Shown: positions 49,351-62,190, numbered from the stretch's first letter. The stretch is DNA of 64,000 nt from Aphelocoma coerulescens (GCF_041296385.1 NC_091014.1:64674578-64738577); one strand, 5' to 3'. Made by a program: numbers and translations. The notes: generated from the letters alone by a model not told the origin.

Positions 49351-52310
49351 TAGCCTCAAGACCCGTTAGATTGACACTGCACTTCACCAGGTCTGTCTCA
49401 ATGTTACAGAACAGATGGTTAATTCAAAACCAAGAGTATTAAAGCTGAGTAGCTAAATCTGATCTCCTGAAAACGAGGTTGCCAAAACAAGCTGCTGTAT
49501 TTGATGTAGCTGCTGAATTGGTCTTTTCTTTGCTACAAAGGCAAACCTGAGTCCAGCGCCTAAATGCAAAGAGGTTGGTCATTTCCAAATTTTTTCAGCT
49601 TTCAGTTTCTCTCTGAGCCTGTAACTTGAAGCAGGAAGTTGCTTACATGTTGTAGGGGTTCTGGCAGAGAAAAAGGCTCGTTTCAAATCCATTGTTTTTT
49701 CTGGGCTTATCGCCGTGGTCCTGGGTTTTTAAAGTAACAAAGACAAATTGCAGTAGTGGAATGAGACTGATGCATGTTTTTCACGTGCTGTGATTTGCTT
49801 TTTTCTTCTATTTAGGTGGTCAGTGACATGAGAAGAAAAGGGCAAATTGTTAGAAGAAAGCATTTGCCTGTAAACACAATAATCCTTTCTCTGGTTGTCA
49901 GCAAATAGTATAGATAATTTGAAGCAGGTGTTGTGCTAGAAGAAGCCTTTAGATACGGAATCTAACCTGCACACCACAGATCTTGGTTATCTCTGCACAG
50001 GGCCTAATAAATATGTACTGATACAAAAAGGATTAAAGCATTTATTTCTTACATTCCCCCTGTTGGGATTGTTTTTTAGGGATGCCATTTCACACTATCA
50101 TACTTCCCTATTTTCAAATGAAACAGATGAGCAGGCTGATGCTCTTTATCTCAGTTCTTGGAGGTTTAAATACTTACAATTCTTCTGTGAGCTGCTGAAA
50201 GTCATAGTCACTTTTTGGGAATCTCTGACCTTGCAATCCATTTTTCTGTGTGGATTCATCTTAAAAAGAGTGCTGTATGTGACTTTGGGGGGGGTTATTT
50301 TTCAATTATGATGCTGTAAGATGAGCTCGTACAGTCTTTAGGACTACTTTATCTTGAATGATAAGGCATGGCATCAAAGTAGTGTGATCATTGTATAAAA
50401 GTTGGAGACAGCAGCCAAGTTATTTGTGTATGCTTCTGCTTTGATAAGTGCCCTAAAGTTTTAAAAAAATCAAGCTCCCAAATCTTTATTTGCTTTTGCT
50501 GCTTCTTTTAATGTTTAACTCTATGAAAGGTGTCAGGCAAACAGGTACAAACTGAATCCTTCCTTCTCTTTGATTTACACCACAAGGTTTGTGGGTAGAA
50601 TTGCACTTGCTGCATAAGAATCTGAAATTTTGTACTCTTTGGGGGTAGGCTAATATTTGCCATAGAGAGGATATTGCTTTACTTGGTTGCATATTTAAAT
50701 GATAGGGAAAATCTTGATTTTCATGGGACTTTTGGACTTTCTTAAAGAGTTAGTTTTGGTTCTTTTTAAATTCTGCTTCTTCTCATTGGCCTGGACCTTT
50801 TTATTTCAGGGATTTTGCCAGCTCTGTTTGTGCCATCAGCCACATCCTCAGGCTTCTGGAGGTGATGGTCTTAAGAAGGGGAGTTCATTTGAAATCTGTT
50901 TGCTGATGTGTGTGTTAGGGCATGGGTTAGGTGTTCACATATCAACTTGAAATGTCCCCTTCAAACATGGTGGAAGAAGTGCAGGAAGCAGAGAAGCCTT
51001 GGCAAAGCTTGGAAAAAGCACCACATTAGGGAAGAAGTTGGCAGAGGCACTGAAGTGTCTGAGAGCAGATGGAGTGTTGTCATCAGCTGCAAAATCAATG
51101 TAAATACTTTCAGAAAATTACTCTTCCTCTGCTCTTGCCAAACAGAAGGAACAGGAGCCATAAAAACCATTGGAAAATTGTTTTAGCTGCCAGTGAGCAC
51201 CCTTGCAGTTGGAATCAACAAGTTGGAATTCTCCCTTGCAGCGCTGGGCAGCCACTGCTGCAGGAGCATTGCATTAGTGGTGATGAAATACACATTATTT
51301 TTAGTTCTTGCCTGAAGATTTGCAGTTGGAAAATCACACAGTTCTGTCGCTGTGCAGTTCTGTTGGGTCATATCAGCAATAAAAATGAGAGTTTTGTTAC
51401 TGATTGTGCTGTGTGGCACAGCTTCTCTGTTCTGGGGTGGTTCAGCGTGGGGCTGTAAAGCAGTTATTTCATGTGTATTAGCATCACGTAACCGGGAACC
51501 CGTCTGTCCTCCCAGATGCACAGTTGTGGGATACTGTCGTGTTTATAAATGTGTCTGGCTGGCTGCTGCTGAATTGATGGCTCTGGTGCCTGGTTTAGAA
51601 GGGGCTGGCAACCTCTAAATGAAAATGGGGAGCCACAAGGCAGGGTGAGTTACTGGATCACAAATGTGTGTGGCCTTTGTGCCTCTCTTGACCCCTTATT
51701 ACCCAGGAAAATGAACGTTGGAGTAGACCCTGGAAGATGGAGAGCATTGGGTTTTAAATTCTGAAATCCCTGTTTGTACTGATCCAAATTCCATTTCCAT
51801 GGAAACTGGAAGTTTAGTACTCTCACTTGTCAACTTCAGCTTCTGGCTGGCTTTGGGGACACTAAAATTGTTCACTTACACTAAACCTTCCAGAACTGAG
51901 AGTCATATCAGGATATTAGCATCACATATTTTGTGGAGACTGGGAAATTATAACTGTAATTACTTCATGCATTTATTTTCTGAGAGATGCTTAACTTCAG
52001 CTGCTTACAGATCAGAAATCTGAATGCTCAGAGCCTGTGCCATGCTACCTAATTGTGGAATTGTCATGTGCATAATGTATAAGATCATAGTTTCTGGTGG
52101 GGATGGTTTCTTCATTGCTGGTTTTGCAGGTGCTGAAGCAAGCCCAGTTTATTTAATTAGCTGACTGCAGTAGTGCAGGTGTCCTCCCTTGCTGTGCACA
52201 CATCATCTGCAGCAACAACTTTACCCCTAAAGACATCATCAATCCACACTCTTTAACGACCCTGGGGCTCATCATGAAGATTTTCTGAGTTCTGGTGCTG
52301 CCCTTGCCAG

Positions 52311-52540
52311 CAAAACAGTTGCCAGGCCAGATCTGCCTGGAGTTTGTACTGACAGAAGGGCTGTGCCAGGCCTGGCAGGGAAGCAGAGGGAGGCTGAACT
52401 TTCTGGGAGAAGCCCTGAAGGAGCTGATGGCTCTTCCTGCCTCTGAGTGGAATGGAATTGATGAGATTGTGGAGACTCTGAAGAACGTACCACTATGTTG
52501 TGGAGCTGAGAGCAGAAACCTGCAGTCCCTTGGTCAGTCA
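52311..52540 (+). other. Candidate exon, 230 nt (unconfirmed)
   Basis: A pyrimidine-leaning acceptor ending CTGCCCTTGCCAG (AG at 52,309-52,310) and a GTAAGT donor (TCA|GTAAGTGTG at 52,541) bracket 230 bases. One frame, open from an ATG at 52,295 to 52,558, crosses the whole segment and both boundaries. An alternative donor, GAAG|GTAACT, lies 14 bases further on. The predicted peptide has a balanced composition (ALKELMALPASEWNGIDEIV in the middle, then two adjacent Cys), unlike the low-complexity frames elsewhere. I recognise no family. It could be a rare or lineage-specific exon of the 34-kb gene, or a pseudoexon. Confidence 0.25.
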
Positions 52541-53169
52541 GTAAGTGTGGGAAGGTAACTTTTCTGCTCTTGAAGCTTAGCTGGTGCAGTGAAACTCTTT
52601 CTAATGATGTAGACGTGCTTTTATCAGTGTTCCACTTTCACTTAGAGCTGCTTTGGAAGCATTATAATCACTGCTACCTTGAAAGCAAGTGTTCTTTATG
52701 GATTGGCATTTCTGTGTCTTTGATGTGCAAAAACATGCCACAGTATAACAGTATATTGAGTGTGAGGGGAAGCAGCATTATGTTAGAGACTCGTAACCTG
52801 AAATTTTTTCACTTTTTTCTAGGTGTAGAATCGTAGTGTAAAAGTAGCGTAGTAGTGCCTTTGTGGGCTAATACCTCTGTATGTTTGGGTGCCAATCCTG
52901 CATGTAGCTTCACTAGAAACACTGATGCTAGTTCAGCTTTAAACAGGTGCATTAAACTTCAAATTCTCTGGGTCTTAAAATATTCAGCTGTCAGGGCAGG
53001 TGACCTTCTTCCCCATGGGTGCCATATTCCGTGAGCACAACTGGCTGTCCTGGACATGTTTGAACAGAAGCATTGAAGGAGAGAGCTCCTCTCACTTCTT
53101 TTGTGCAGTAATAAGCCAGTTTGAAAGAAGATAATCTTTTTCATGGGTAAATAGGACTACTTTTAAAAT

Positions 53170-53184
53170 ATTTTTTTTTTTTTT
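53170..53184. repeat. Poly(T) run
   Basis: This is an uninterrupted run of about 15 T within AT-rich intron sequence. Confidence 0.8.
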
Positions 53185-53416
53185 AAATTAAGCTTTCATC
53201 TTTGTAAATAAGTTACAGCAAGGTGCCATTTTGATTTCGAAAAATGAATGGGGTGGTTCTGAAGCACTGCCCGAGATCTTGCAAGAGATGTCATCCAAAC
53301 ACTTAAGGAAACATTGTTTACAATTAAGAACTTAAATGTAATTTTGTGCATTTTAAGGTATCTTTTATCTGGCAGAAGTATCAGTTTGATCATTCGTGTA
53401 TTTTTTTCCTCTAAAG

Positions 53417-53433
53417 ATCATGAGGTCAGAAAG
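53417..53433 (+). other. Candidate 17-nt microexon (unconfirmed)
   Basis: A strong acceptor (GTATTTTTTTCCTCTAAAG, AG at 53,415-53,416) is followed after only 17 bases by a strong donor (GAAAG|GTAAGTAG, GT at 53,434-53,435). The enclosed bases include an ATG. Close pairing of two near-consensus sites on the transcribed strand is the signature of a microexon. It would shift the frame (17 is not a multiple of three), so it would more likely be untranslated, alternative or a decoy. Chance is quite possible in 30 kb of intron. Confidence 0.22.
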
Positions 53434-56009
53434 GTAAGTAGTATCAGGAGTGAAAGGGGAGGATCAGTTTATTGGCACATACTCTTCTGGCAGGAGCTGG
53501 AATTTTCTGGAGATCCATCTTCCTGCTTGGATTTCATTAATTCCAGGTGCCTTTTTAGATGCAGTGTGGCAGGCTTGTTTCAGGGGAGGAACATGCAGCA
53601 TCACAGCCCTGATGGCCTTGCCTGTCTTCAGGTAGAAGGTTCCAGGTTCATTCTAAAATATGGGCAACTCTTTCCTGCTGTGATGGCTGGAATTCAATTG
53701 GAATTTGCCAGTATAAACCAGGAGCTGGGAGAAGAGACATGGATCTTTCGTACAGCACAGATACAGGGTTATGAGAGAAACAGCCAGAAATTAGCATAAT
53801 TAAATAATTCTGCTGCTACCTGCAAAGCCAAGAAATCCTATTTGTTTGTACTAAGAAATTTGCCTTATGTTTGAAAGGTGTTGCCATAATGATGATTTGG
53901 CAATGGCTTCTGTTCTCTGTTCCAGCAATCAGTAAGTCTAAAAGCTAAAGACAAGTTTTAAACACGTACATGAGCAAGGTAATAAACCTTTTCTTAGGGA
54001 AAATATTCCCAAACTACCTGCAGCTAAGTGCAGGAACATCGAGTAATCCAATGGAGCTTCTAATCTTCTTTAAAATGTTACTTGAGGAGGTACCTTAACA
54101 TGCAGAAATCCTTTTGTTGTGCTGGTGTTTCTGATGTTGTACATGAATTTAAGTGGAGAAATGTGAAAACCTGAGTGAAACTTCAGCACAGCTTCTCTTC
54201 CTGTGCCATGGGTGTTATTTAAAGGATCAACACAGGATATCTGTGTGCCCAGCTGGGGAATTATTCAGCTGCTTGTTTCATGCCTGGTGCTCAGTTCTAT
54301 AGTTACTTGACTTCTCACCACTTATATAGGTCACAGATTTAAAGAAAAAAATGATAAAAATCAATAATAATGGAAGAGATGAGTATTAGTGCATGCCTTA
54401 TGTGATGGAAGAGACTGACTCAAAATGCTGTGAGGTTTCATTCTTTTCACAAGTGGGAGTTATCTTATGTTGTTCTCATTGAAAATGAGATGCTGTCCAT
54501 GCTATTTAATGCAGTTTGAGCATAACAGATGATGTTTACCAGGGATTTTGTTATCTAGGCTCTCTTCAGTGTATGTAGAAAGCCAAGATGCAGGTACACA
54601 ACTTCAGAAATACAAAAATGCTGAACTCTTGTCCACCTTCATGTATTATGTGTGGATAATAGACATAAAAATAATCACATATAAACAAATAAATCACAAA
54701 ATCTGTTTTCTTGTGCCATTAGTCAGTTGTTGATTGCTGCAAGGAGCTCCTTCTCCCACCCAGAATCTTAGAGCTGAGATTCTCATTCATGTCATGCTTG
54801 GACACACTTTGCTCACTGATAGTCACTCTCCTTACGTTATACTCCTTATTTTTAGAAGGCTCAAGGAGTTATGTTGTAATTGAATTACTGTAAAGAGTGT
54901 TCTGATCCATTATGTAGCACACACTCAGTCCTGGTCAAGTGGCTTTTAATGGCATTAAAAAATAACCTCATTAGTTCTCAGAATATATATGTTTTCCCTA
55001 GAATCATTGTCTAAGAATGGAAAAAAACAGCATGTCATAGTCTTGTGTTGTAACACAGCTGAGTGAAAAGGGAAGCACTCAGGCTGTTCTGGGTCACAGA
55101 CATTGGGCCATTCTACCCATAAAACGGGTATGGGCTTGTTCTTGACTGTAACTGATTTTACTTTGTGTGAGGGCTCACGTACAGCACTGTGAACAAAAGC
55201 AGACAGAACCACCTGTCTCAAACCCCCGGGGACATTGGTAGTGGCAGGTCTGCAGTTACATTTGATTCCAGAAGAAGATGGTGACTTCTAACTCTTGACT
55301 TGGAGGGAATGAACAGCTCCCCTTGCTGATGACAGTAATACCTTGGGTTAAAAAACTGGTTTTACCTTGTGACTTAGCTCTAAGTTTTATATTTCTAGGG
55401 TTTATGTAGACCATAAACCATGCTATAAAATTAGCTTTTGGCCTTTCAACTAATATGCATAAGAAGTCAATTCTGAAGTTCTTAGAATAGTAATTATGGT
55501 TGGTTTATGAGCATATGTCCTCAACTGATGGATTTCCCCTGCACCCCTTTATGACAGTGTACACTGTGCATAGTCCCAGGTTTATTTTAGGCAGTATGTA
55601 TTTAATTAATGGGGTTGGCTGAACAGAATCAGCTTCTGTGCTCCAAATGATAATTCCTTTTGGAGTCTAAATAGCTATTTGAGATATTGTGTCCTACTTT
55701 GATTTTAACATGAAACATTCTTAGAGCTTAACAGTGGTGTCAAGCTGTTGCTTAGTCTGTTATTTTCCTTCATAGGGGATATAAAAATGGGATTTTCCCT
55801 TCTGTAACTGCATTGTAACTTGCCTTTTGGGGTGTTTGCTATCTGCTTTCACATGGTGCAGCCATGCTGGTTCTGTACTTGGCTATGTATCTGTTGTAGC
55901 ACTGAACTGGATTGTATGTGGGTTACTTCTTCCTGCTGCAAATGGAGATAAGAGATTGGATCTTCCCCTTCCTACAGCAACAACAACTAACATAGGCTGA
56001 ATGGTGGTG

Positions 56010-56220
56010 AACAGATTTTAGGAAGAAGTTGTTCCCTGTGAGGGTGGGGAGTCCTGCCCTGGCACAGGTTGTCCAGAGAAGCTGTGGCTGCCCCTGGATC
56101 CATGGAGGTGTCCAAGGCCAGGTTTAATGGGGCTCTGAGCAACCTGGTCTGGTGGAATGGGTTGGAACAAGATGATTTTTGGGGTCCCTTCCAACCCAAA
56201 TCACTCTAATTCCTTGATTC
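56010..56220 (+). mobile_element. CR1 LINE, 3' end fragment
   Basis: The copy runs from AGATTTTAGGAAGAAGTTGT through CCCTGTGAGGGTGGGG, AGGTTGTCCAGAGAAGCTGT, AACCTGGTCTGGTGGAATGG, GTTGGAACAAGATGATTTTT and GGGGTCCCTTCCAACCCAAA to a decayed 8-bp tail (CACTCTAATTCCTTGATTC). It is 5'-truncated to about 210 bases and in sense orientation to the inferred transcript. Divergence is moderate. Confidence 0.93.
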
Positions 56221-59200
56221 AGTGTACCTCAGGCACTCCTCTCATGTTTTTGAGGTTTTCAGGTTGGTTTTGGGTGAGGCTTTTCATAGCTGTGCATTAT
56301 TGCTGTGACTTTAGAACACCACCTGTTCTGCTTTATGCTTACGAGGAACTTTCTGAACTCTCCAGTCAGTCTAATTTTTGCTTCTTTTTGGAATAAAAAA
56401 ATGCACGAGAGAGGTTATTTTCCAAATACACAGCTTTGTTTTTGATGAATGAACTTCCAGTTCTAAATGGTGCAATGAAAGCAATTACTTGCATGGAGAA
56501 AAGATGGTTTTGGGTGTGTTTTACCCTTCAGGTTTCCCAGTGGGGCTTCTATCTACACCTCAGACTTCTCTGGCAAAGCTACTCCTGTGGGCAAGGGCTT
56601 TTCTAGGACATAGGGTGCTGCAATATTAAATACTATTACATTTAAATTATATTTTTGTTTCAGTTATGCAATAATATCCAATGTATGAGGCACTCTTACA
56701 GTCAAGTGACAGGAGTCTTGCCTTTACTGCATTAGTCAAGTAATGTAAACCAATTTCACTTAATGTTGGGTAGGAAGCAAGCTTGAAATGGAATAACTTT
56801 TAAGTTGGATTGCTACCAGCTTGCTATACTGGCAGAAATGAAATAATTATTTGTCTGTTAATGGCAAACTGTCAAGAAAATGCTGATTCTGATTTTAATG
56901 CATTTCCAAAACTTATTTATTAAGAATTGCTTAACAGCATATTGAGATATTAGCACTGCGGCTTTGGTGGCTTTGAAGGCTTTGCTCCAAAAACGACTTT
57001 TTAATTTTTTTTTTTTAATTGTGTTTCCAAGAATGAAGCATAAAGAATATGGGGTTTGTGTTATATGGTAGGGTTTTTTTTATTGTGAATATGATAGCTT
57101 GGTGAAATATCTTACCTGTATGTGCTCTTTTTTTTTTATTATAATGAGTTCTTTTGGAGGTGACTGAACCAATGCTTTTGCCGTATCTTATTTCCATCTT
57201 AAAAATATTTTGTGTAGAAAAGAAATCATTTCATGGTGATGCCAGGTCACTTTTAATAAAATCTAGTAATGGTTCTCATATGGGGTATTGTGTCCTATGC
57301 AGAGTATGTGCTTTTCTACATCAAATTAATCTCAAGGGCAAGAAGGACAAAAATGACTGGAATAAATAGTAGAGAAATAAGATTTCTGTTTTCAAGTAAT
57401 AAAAAAAAGGAATGTCCTTTCTAAAATGTAACTGAGAAGAATGAACAGTAAGAGTGTCTGGTTGTATTAATGTTGGTGGAGTTTGATAATTTTGTTCCTC
57501 TGCTACACATCAAATAGATAACTCTTGTTACTCCTAATCCTCATCACTGTTGGACATGGCTTTAAAAAATTTACCTCCCTCTTCTGAAGATCTGGGCTAA
57601 TTAAACTTTCATTCATCTCCTGAAACAAAAATGTAATGTTTCACTCTGCTCTTGCCTTCTGTGGAGAAGGTACCATGAGCATCAGTGCATCCAGTGCCTG
57701 CAGTGAGGGTGGCACTCCTGGGCTGCTTTGCTGAACACCTGGATTTCCAAAGCCTGTCTCCATCGGTTGCAAAATTGTTCCAGGTTGTATAATGCTTTTT
57801 TTGTCCTGCTGAACTCCTGCTCTGACCATCAGTGGCTCTCCCATTTTCCTGGTGAGTGAATGCCTAAAGAACAGAGTTTCTGCCCTCTGCAAGTACCACC
57901 AGCACAGTGAGGTGAGGAGATCCTGAAGCAGCACATTCTCAACGTGCTGTGTCAAATCTTGTTGATTTGTCAAATCTTGGTTCATGGTGTGTCTGTGTTT
58001 GGGATTTTTTTGTCCATGTGGGTCAGCTATTAGATTTTTCTATCAGTTTTAGGAGGCTGTTACTTGTGGTCGGTACAGCTTGCTCCTGCTGATAAGAGGC
58101 TGAGATAAGCAGTGAGTGAGTCACGTATGATTCCGGTGTAGCACAGCAGTGAAAGTCTTGCTTCGTTTCATGTTGGTTTTTCCTCTTATTTTGGAATGCC
58201 TCCCATGAATGTTTAAAAAATCTGATGGAATGCTTTGCCAGCCTTTTTGTAGTCCTTTTGCCAGAATTACTAGCTTTCCTGTGATAATCATGTACATACA
58301 GAATTATTTTAAAACTGCTTAGCTGGCCTGTACATTTCCTCTTTTCCTTGGTGCCTCGCAGACCTGGACTAGCAAAAAGAACAAGGAGCTACAGAGTTCC
58401 TGAAAGAAATTTGGCAAAGGAAAGTAGTACTAACCTAAAACTGTTTGGTTTTGGGAGCAAAACAGGTCTTTTTGGTTACAAGTTAGAAGTGCTTCTGCCC
58501 AGCAGTATTACCCCATTGCTCTGTGTTTTCTTTAGCACAGAGCATCCATGGGGAAAGTCAAGATTAGGCCCTCGTAACCAGTTTGTAGAACATTGTTTTG
58601 TTTACAGAACTCCAGAAATTACCTAATTAGCAGTAGTTTCTATTAAACTCTGATATTGGAAATACAGAGGTCTCAACACAGGGGGTTGGTGCTGTGGCAG
58701 AGAACCACCTTTCATTCTACAGTATAGAATTATTTAGCTGTAATCGATCAGGTGAAAAATGAATTATTTTTTGTGCTTCTGTCAGCAAAGAGAATTCTCA
58801 GTCACTGCAGCTGAATTTAATATTGTGTGCAACTGGTATATTATGTTATAAAGAGACCTGTAGGTTGATACTTTTTTATGAAGCTGAATAAAATTTTCAT
58901 TACTATAGATGTGTCTCTTCCAGCTGAAGAGATTGCCTGAACTCGGACATTGTCCAGTGATTATAAACAGCAATGTCTAGTAAAAATGTTTGAATGTCGC
59001 TTTTAACTCAGAAAATTAAGATGTTGTTAATGTACTGAGAAGTGGCCCATTTTCTCACCATGAAGTGGGATTTTCACTTAGTTTCTAAGATTAGCCAAAT
59101 ATTATGTAGACATCCCCTAAAGCTTTTGATAGTTTTAATGCATAGCCATGCTAAGTCAACTGAGTTGGTGTGTTCTTAACATAATACTTAAGGATTAATA

Positions 59201-60262
59201 TTAATAACTGAGTGTTCTTTTGTTTTGTTTTGTTTTTTTCACAGAGCATTAATTTAAAGAGTAAGCTGTGCAGATTGCAGTTGGTGGTGCAACAAGAAAG
59301 CACACAATAGAAGGAAAACAAATGCAGACCTTCGGGGATATTTATATTTCTGCCCTGTGGAATTTTAGGTGCCTATATGGGATTTCCATAAGGAAATATT
59401 TGCCTGCTTAAGGGCATCATTGAGGCACTTTGGGGTAATTACTGGTTTGTGCTGGTTTCTTTGGAAGTGGAATTGTCTTGTGTCCTTGTGGGAATTAGCA
59501 AAGGGATGAATGAACCAGGCAAATTCATGGTCTGTATGTGTCTTGAGTAAATAGAGAAAGCTTAGTGTGGATTTTCCTGTTTAGCTCCCAGCTATCCTAT
59601 CATGGGGTGAGTACTCCCAAGACCTGAGCTTTTTGTTCAGGTGTTCATCACTTGGTATCTTCTGAGCCTTTCATTAAGTGGTATGAAACATAAAGGAGAA
59701 AAATAGATGTTTTCCTTTGATAATTTTCAGAGAGGCAGTGCTGTCCTGCAGGTCTGTGATGGAGTTTGGTCACTATGCAAGTCTTGCGCTCACAGTTTGG
59801 TTGTTTCTGTGTCTCAGCTGTCTGGTGTTGTTGTGTACCCACCTGCTGTTTGGATGCAGTAGCAAGGGAGTATTTTTAAATGAGTTGGCATTAGACTTCT
59901 TATAGAAACAAGCTGTGCATCTCTTATCCTCCAAAAGCCTTTTAACATTGTTAGTCTGTCATTTTCAAAGAAGGTTAAAACATCCTCTTCAGCCTCTTTT
60001 GTCTGTTACATTTGCAGTTTCAAAAGCTGTTTCATTGATTGTGAGTGTTAGTTTTGGACGATATTTACACTTTGCAATTGACTGTTTCGTAAGTTTCATG
60101 TATAGGTGGATTCCATTTGCCCCCAGGAAAGAAGCTATCCTAATTAAGGCTTTAATTACTTGTTTCTTGGTTTTCATTGAATTTCTGGAAATCGAAAGTG
60201 TGAGATCTCATCAGAACTGGTGCAATTTGGAGGGGATCCGCGTCAGTGTTAACTAAAATCGT

Positions 60263-60756
60263 CTCCAAATCCCAGCACAGGAAGGACAGGGAGCTGCTGG
60301 AGCCAGTCCAGAGCAGGGACACCAAGGGCAGCAGAGGGATGGAGCAGCTCTGCTGTGAGGAAAGGCTGAGGGAACTGAGATTGTTCAGACTGGAGAAGAG
60401 AAGGCTTTGGGGTGACCTCCTTGTAGTACCTGAAGGGAGCCCACAGGAAAGATGGAGAGAGACTCTTGACAAGGGCCTGGAGTGACAGGACAAGGGGGAA
60501 TGGCTTCACACTGACAGAGAGCAGGTTTAGATTGGATATGAGGCAGAAATTGTTCCCTGTGAGGGTGGGGAGCCCCTGGCACAGGTTGCCCAGAGAAGCT
60601 GTGGCTGCCCCATCCCTGGCAGTGTCCAAGGCCAGGCTGGATGGGGCTCTGAGCAGCCTGGGACAGTGGAAGGTGTCTCTGCCCATGGCAGGGGCCTGGG
60701 ATGGGATGATCTTTGAGGTCCTTTCCATTCCAGGCCATTCTATGATACTGTGAATT
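60263..60756 (+). mobile_element. CR1 LINE, longest fragment in the window (about 490 bp)
   Basis: It covers the end of the CR1 second open frame and the 3' region: CCCAGCACAGGAAGGACAGG, AGGAAAGGCTGAGGGAACTG, GGAGAAGAGAAGGCTTTGGG, AGTACCTGAAGGGAGCCCAC, GGAATGGCTTCACACTGACA, AGGTTGCCCAGAGAAGCTGT, GGAAGGTGTCTCTGCCCATG, GGGATGATCTTTGAGGTCCT and an ATTCTATGATACTGTGAATT tail. Continuity and modest divergence suggest a younger copy than its neighbours. The open frames on the complementary strand across it (up to 182 codons) are by-products of the element. Confidence 0.95.
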
Positions 60757-61259
60757 AGATTTGTAATGCCTTGTAAAAAATGTTTGCAGTTTTGCAAACA
60801 ACTAAGTTTGGGGAGGAAGGGAAGGGAATTTATAAAGTTGTGTCTAGATGTAATTGAAAGAAGAGCTTTGATAAAAACACGTGAAAGAATGGCAAAGTCA
60901 TCAAAAGAACCAGGCTTATTGTTGTGTATAAGCAGAAAAGGACAGCCTGGTTTTTGGCCACTTGGCTTCAGGTCTTCCTTGACTGAGCAGGACTCTGAAA
61001 GGTATCAGTACATCTTTACAACATGTTGGTCTCCTGTGTTTGCAGCTCTTTGGCTTTGAACTGCAGAAGTTTGGACCTCCCACATATTACAGTGCATGGG
61101 ACCTTTTCAAAGGGAATTTGGCGGGTTTGCTGGCCAGTGCTCTAAATCAAGAGAGACAGTTCCACAGAAGTCTGAAAGCAGCATAACAGACACAATGGGC
61201 TTTATTGCTGCTTTTCTCTATCTTGATTCTTTTCCTGTTTGTTCTGCTAATGGCAGCAG

Positions 61260-61384
61260 GATCTCAATCCTCCTTTTGAACTCTGAAGAAATCCTCCCAT
61301 TTCCTCTGGCTGATGTTGAGCACTTAATTTCAGGTAATGAGTCTGATGGTTCCCTACCAAAACCAACCAACCAACAAAAAGTAG
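61260..61384 (+). other. Candidate exon, 125 nt (unconfirmed)
   Basis: A pyrimidine-rich region (TCTTGATTCTTTTCCTGTTT) leads to an acceptor at GGCAGCAG (AG at 61,258-61,259). A donor AGTAG|GTAAGTAA follows at 61,385. A frame open from 61,096 to 61,392 crosses the segment; the part inside would encode ISILLLNSEEILPF... and end in an Asn/Gln/Lys-rich stretch. No family is recognised. It may be an exon of the 34-kb gene or a pseudoexon. Confidence 0.22.
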
Positions 61385-61605
61385 GTAAGTAACTGGTTGT
61401 TCAGCTGTAAGGAAAGGTCTTTGAGTTAAAAGTGTTGGCTTCTGCCTTGGCCTGACTCTGGGGCTAATGTGAGGACTTCATTAGTCAGTTAGCAAAATTT
61501 TAAAAAGAAAGGATTTCCTGCTTTGAAGATCTTGTGAAGAAAAAGCTTTAGGGATATGAAGCTTTTCTCTCTTTCCACTGCTCCAGTGCTTGGAGAGTCT
61601 GGTAG

Positions 61606-61692
61606 TCATAGAATCACAGACTGGTTGGGGTTGGAAGGGACGTTAAAGATGATCATGTTCCAAACCCCCTGCCATGGGCAGGGATGCCACTA
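61606..61692 (-). mobile_element. CR1 LINE, 3' end fragment, antisense
   Basis: Read on +, TCATAGAATCACAGACTGGT, TGGGGTTGGAAGGGACGTTA and CCCCCTGCCATGGGCAGGGA form the reverse complement of the CR1 3' end. It is truncated to under 90 bases. It is the only antisense CR1 copy, about 850 bases right of the long sense copy. Confidence 0.93.
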
Positions 61693-62190
61693 AGCTTTAT
61701 TACGTTTATTTTCACTTTGGTATACAACATATTTTTTTTAACCAACCCATTATCTTCTTTGTTGTGACAAACCTCTTTGTGGTTACTTTTCCTTTTTTAT
61801 GTGACCTAGTAGACTTGAGCAGTTATCTATAAAAGTAGCTTTTCCCTGTCTCCTATCCCATACCTTTCATCTCACCCCCAAAAATGTACCTTTTTCAGAG
61901 AATTCAAGTACTGACTGGTAGGGGTCATATTTGTATAAGAAAAATTGGTTTTAATGTTCACATTAAAATTTATTGTTTACATTTAGCAACCACAGTGGTT
62001 TGAGATGTGAGGAGGTGGATTTAATAGTGACAGTGCCAGCCTGTGCCATAAGCTGAACTATAGAACTGGACAGTAAAGTGTTGCTTTCTTCTTGATTATT
62101 AGTGACCTTTTAAGTGTTGTGTTGCCAGTGACAAAAATTAAGTTTGTCTACTACAAAAGCAAAAACTTGCTATTTACCTTAATACTATCA

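Noticed and set aside
49066..49442. Ile/Tyr-rich frames on both strands
   Set aside because: They are translations of the compound AT/GT microsatellite.
53314..53799. 161-codon + frame
   Set aside because: It begins within AT-rich intron DNA, runs across the splice-site pair at 53,416/53,434, and shows no domain or coding-like pattern.
60249..60797. 182- and 138-codon minus-strand frames
   Set aside because: They are antisense readings of the CR1 element at 60,263-60,756.
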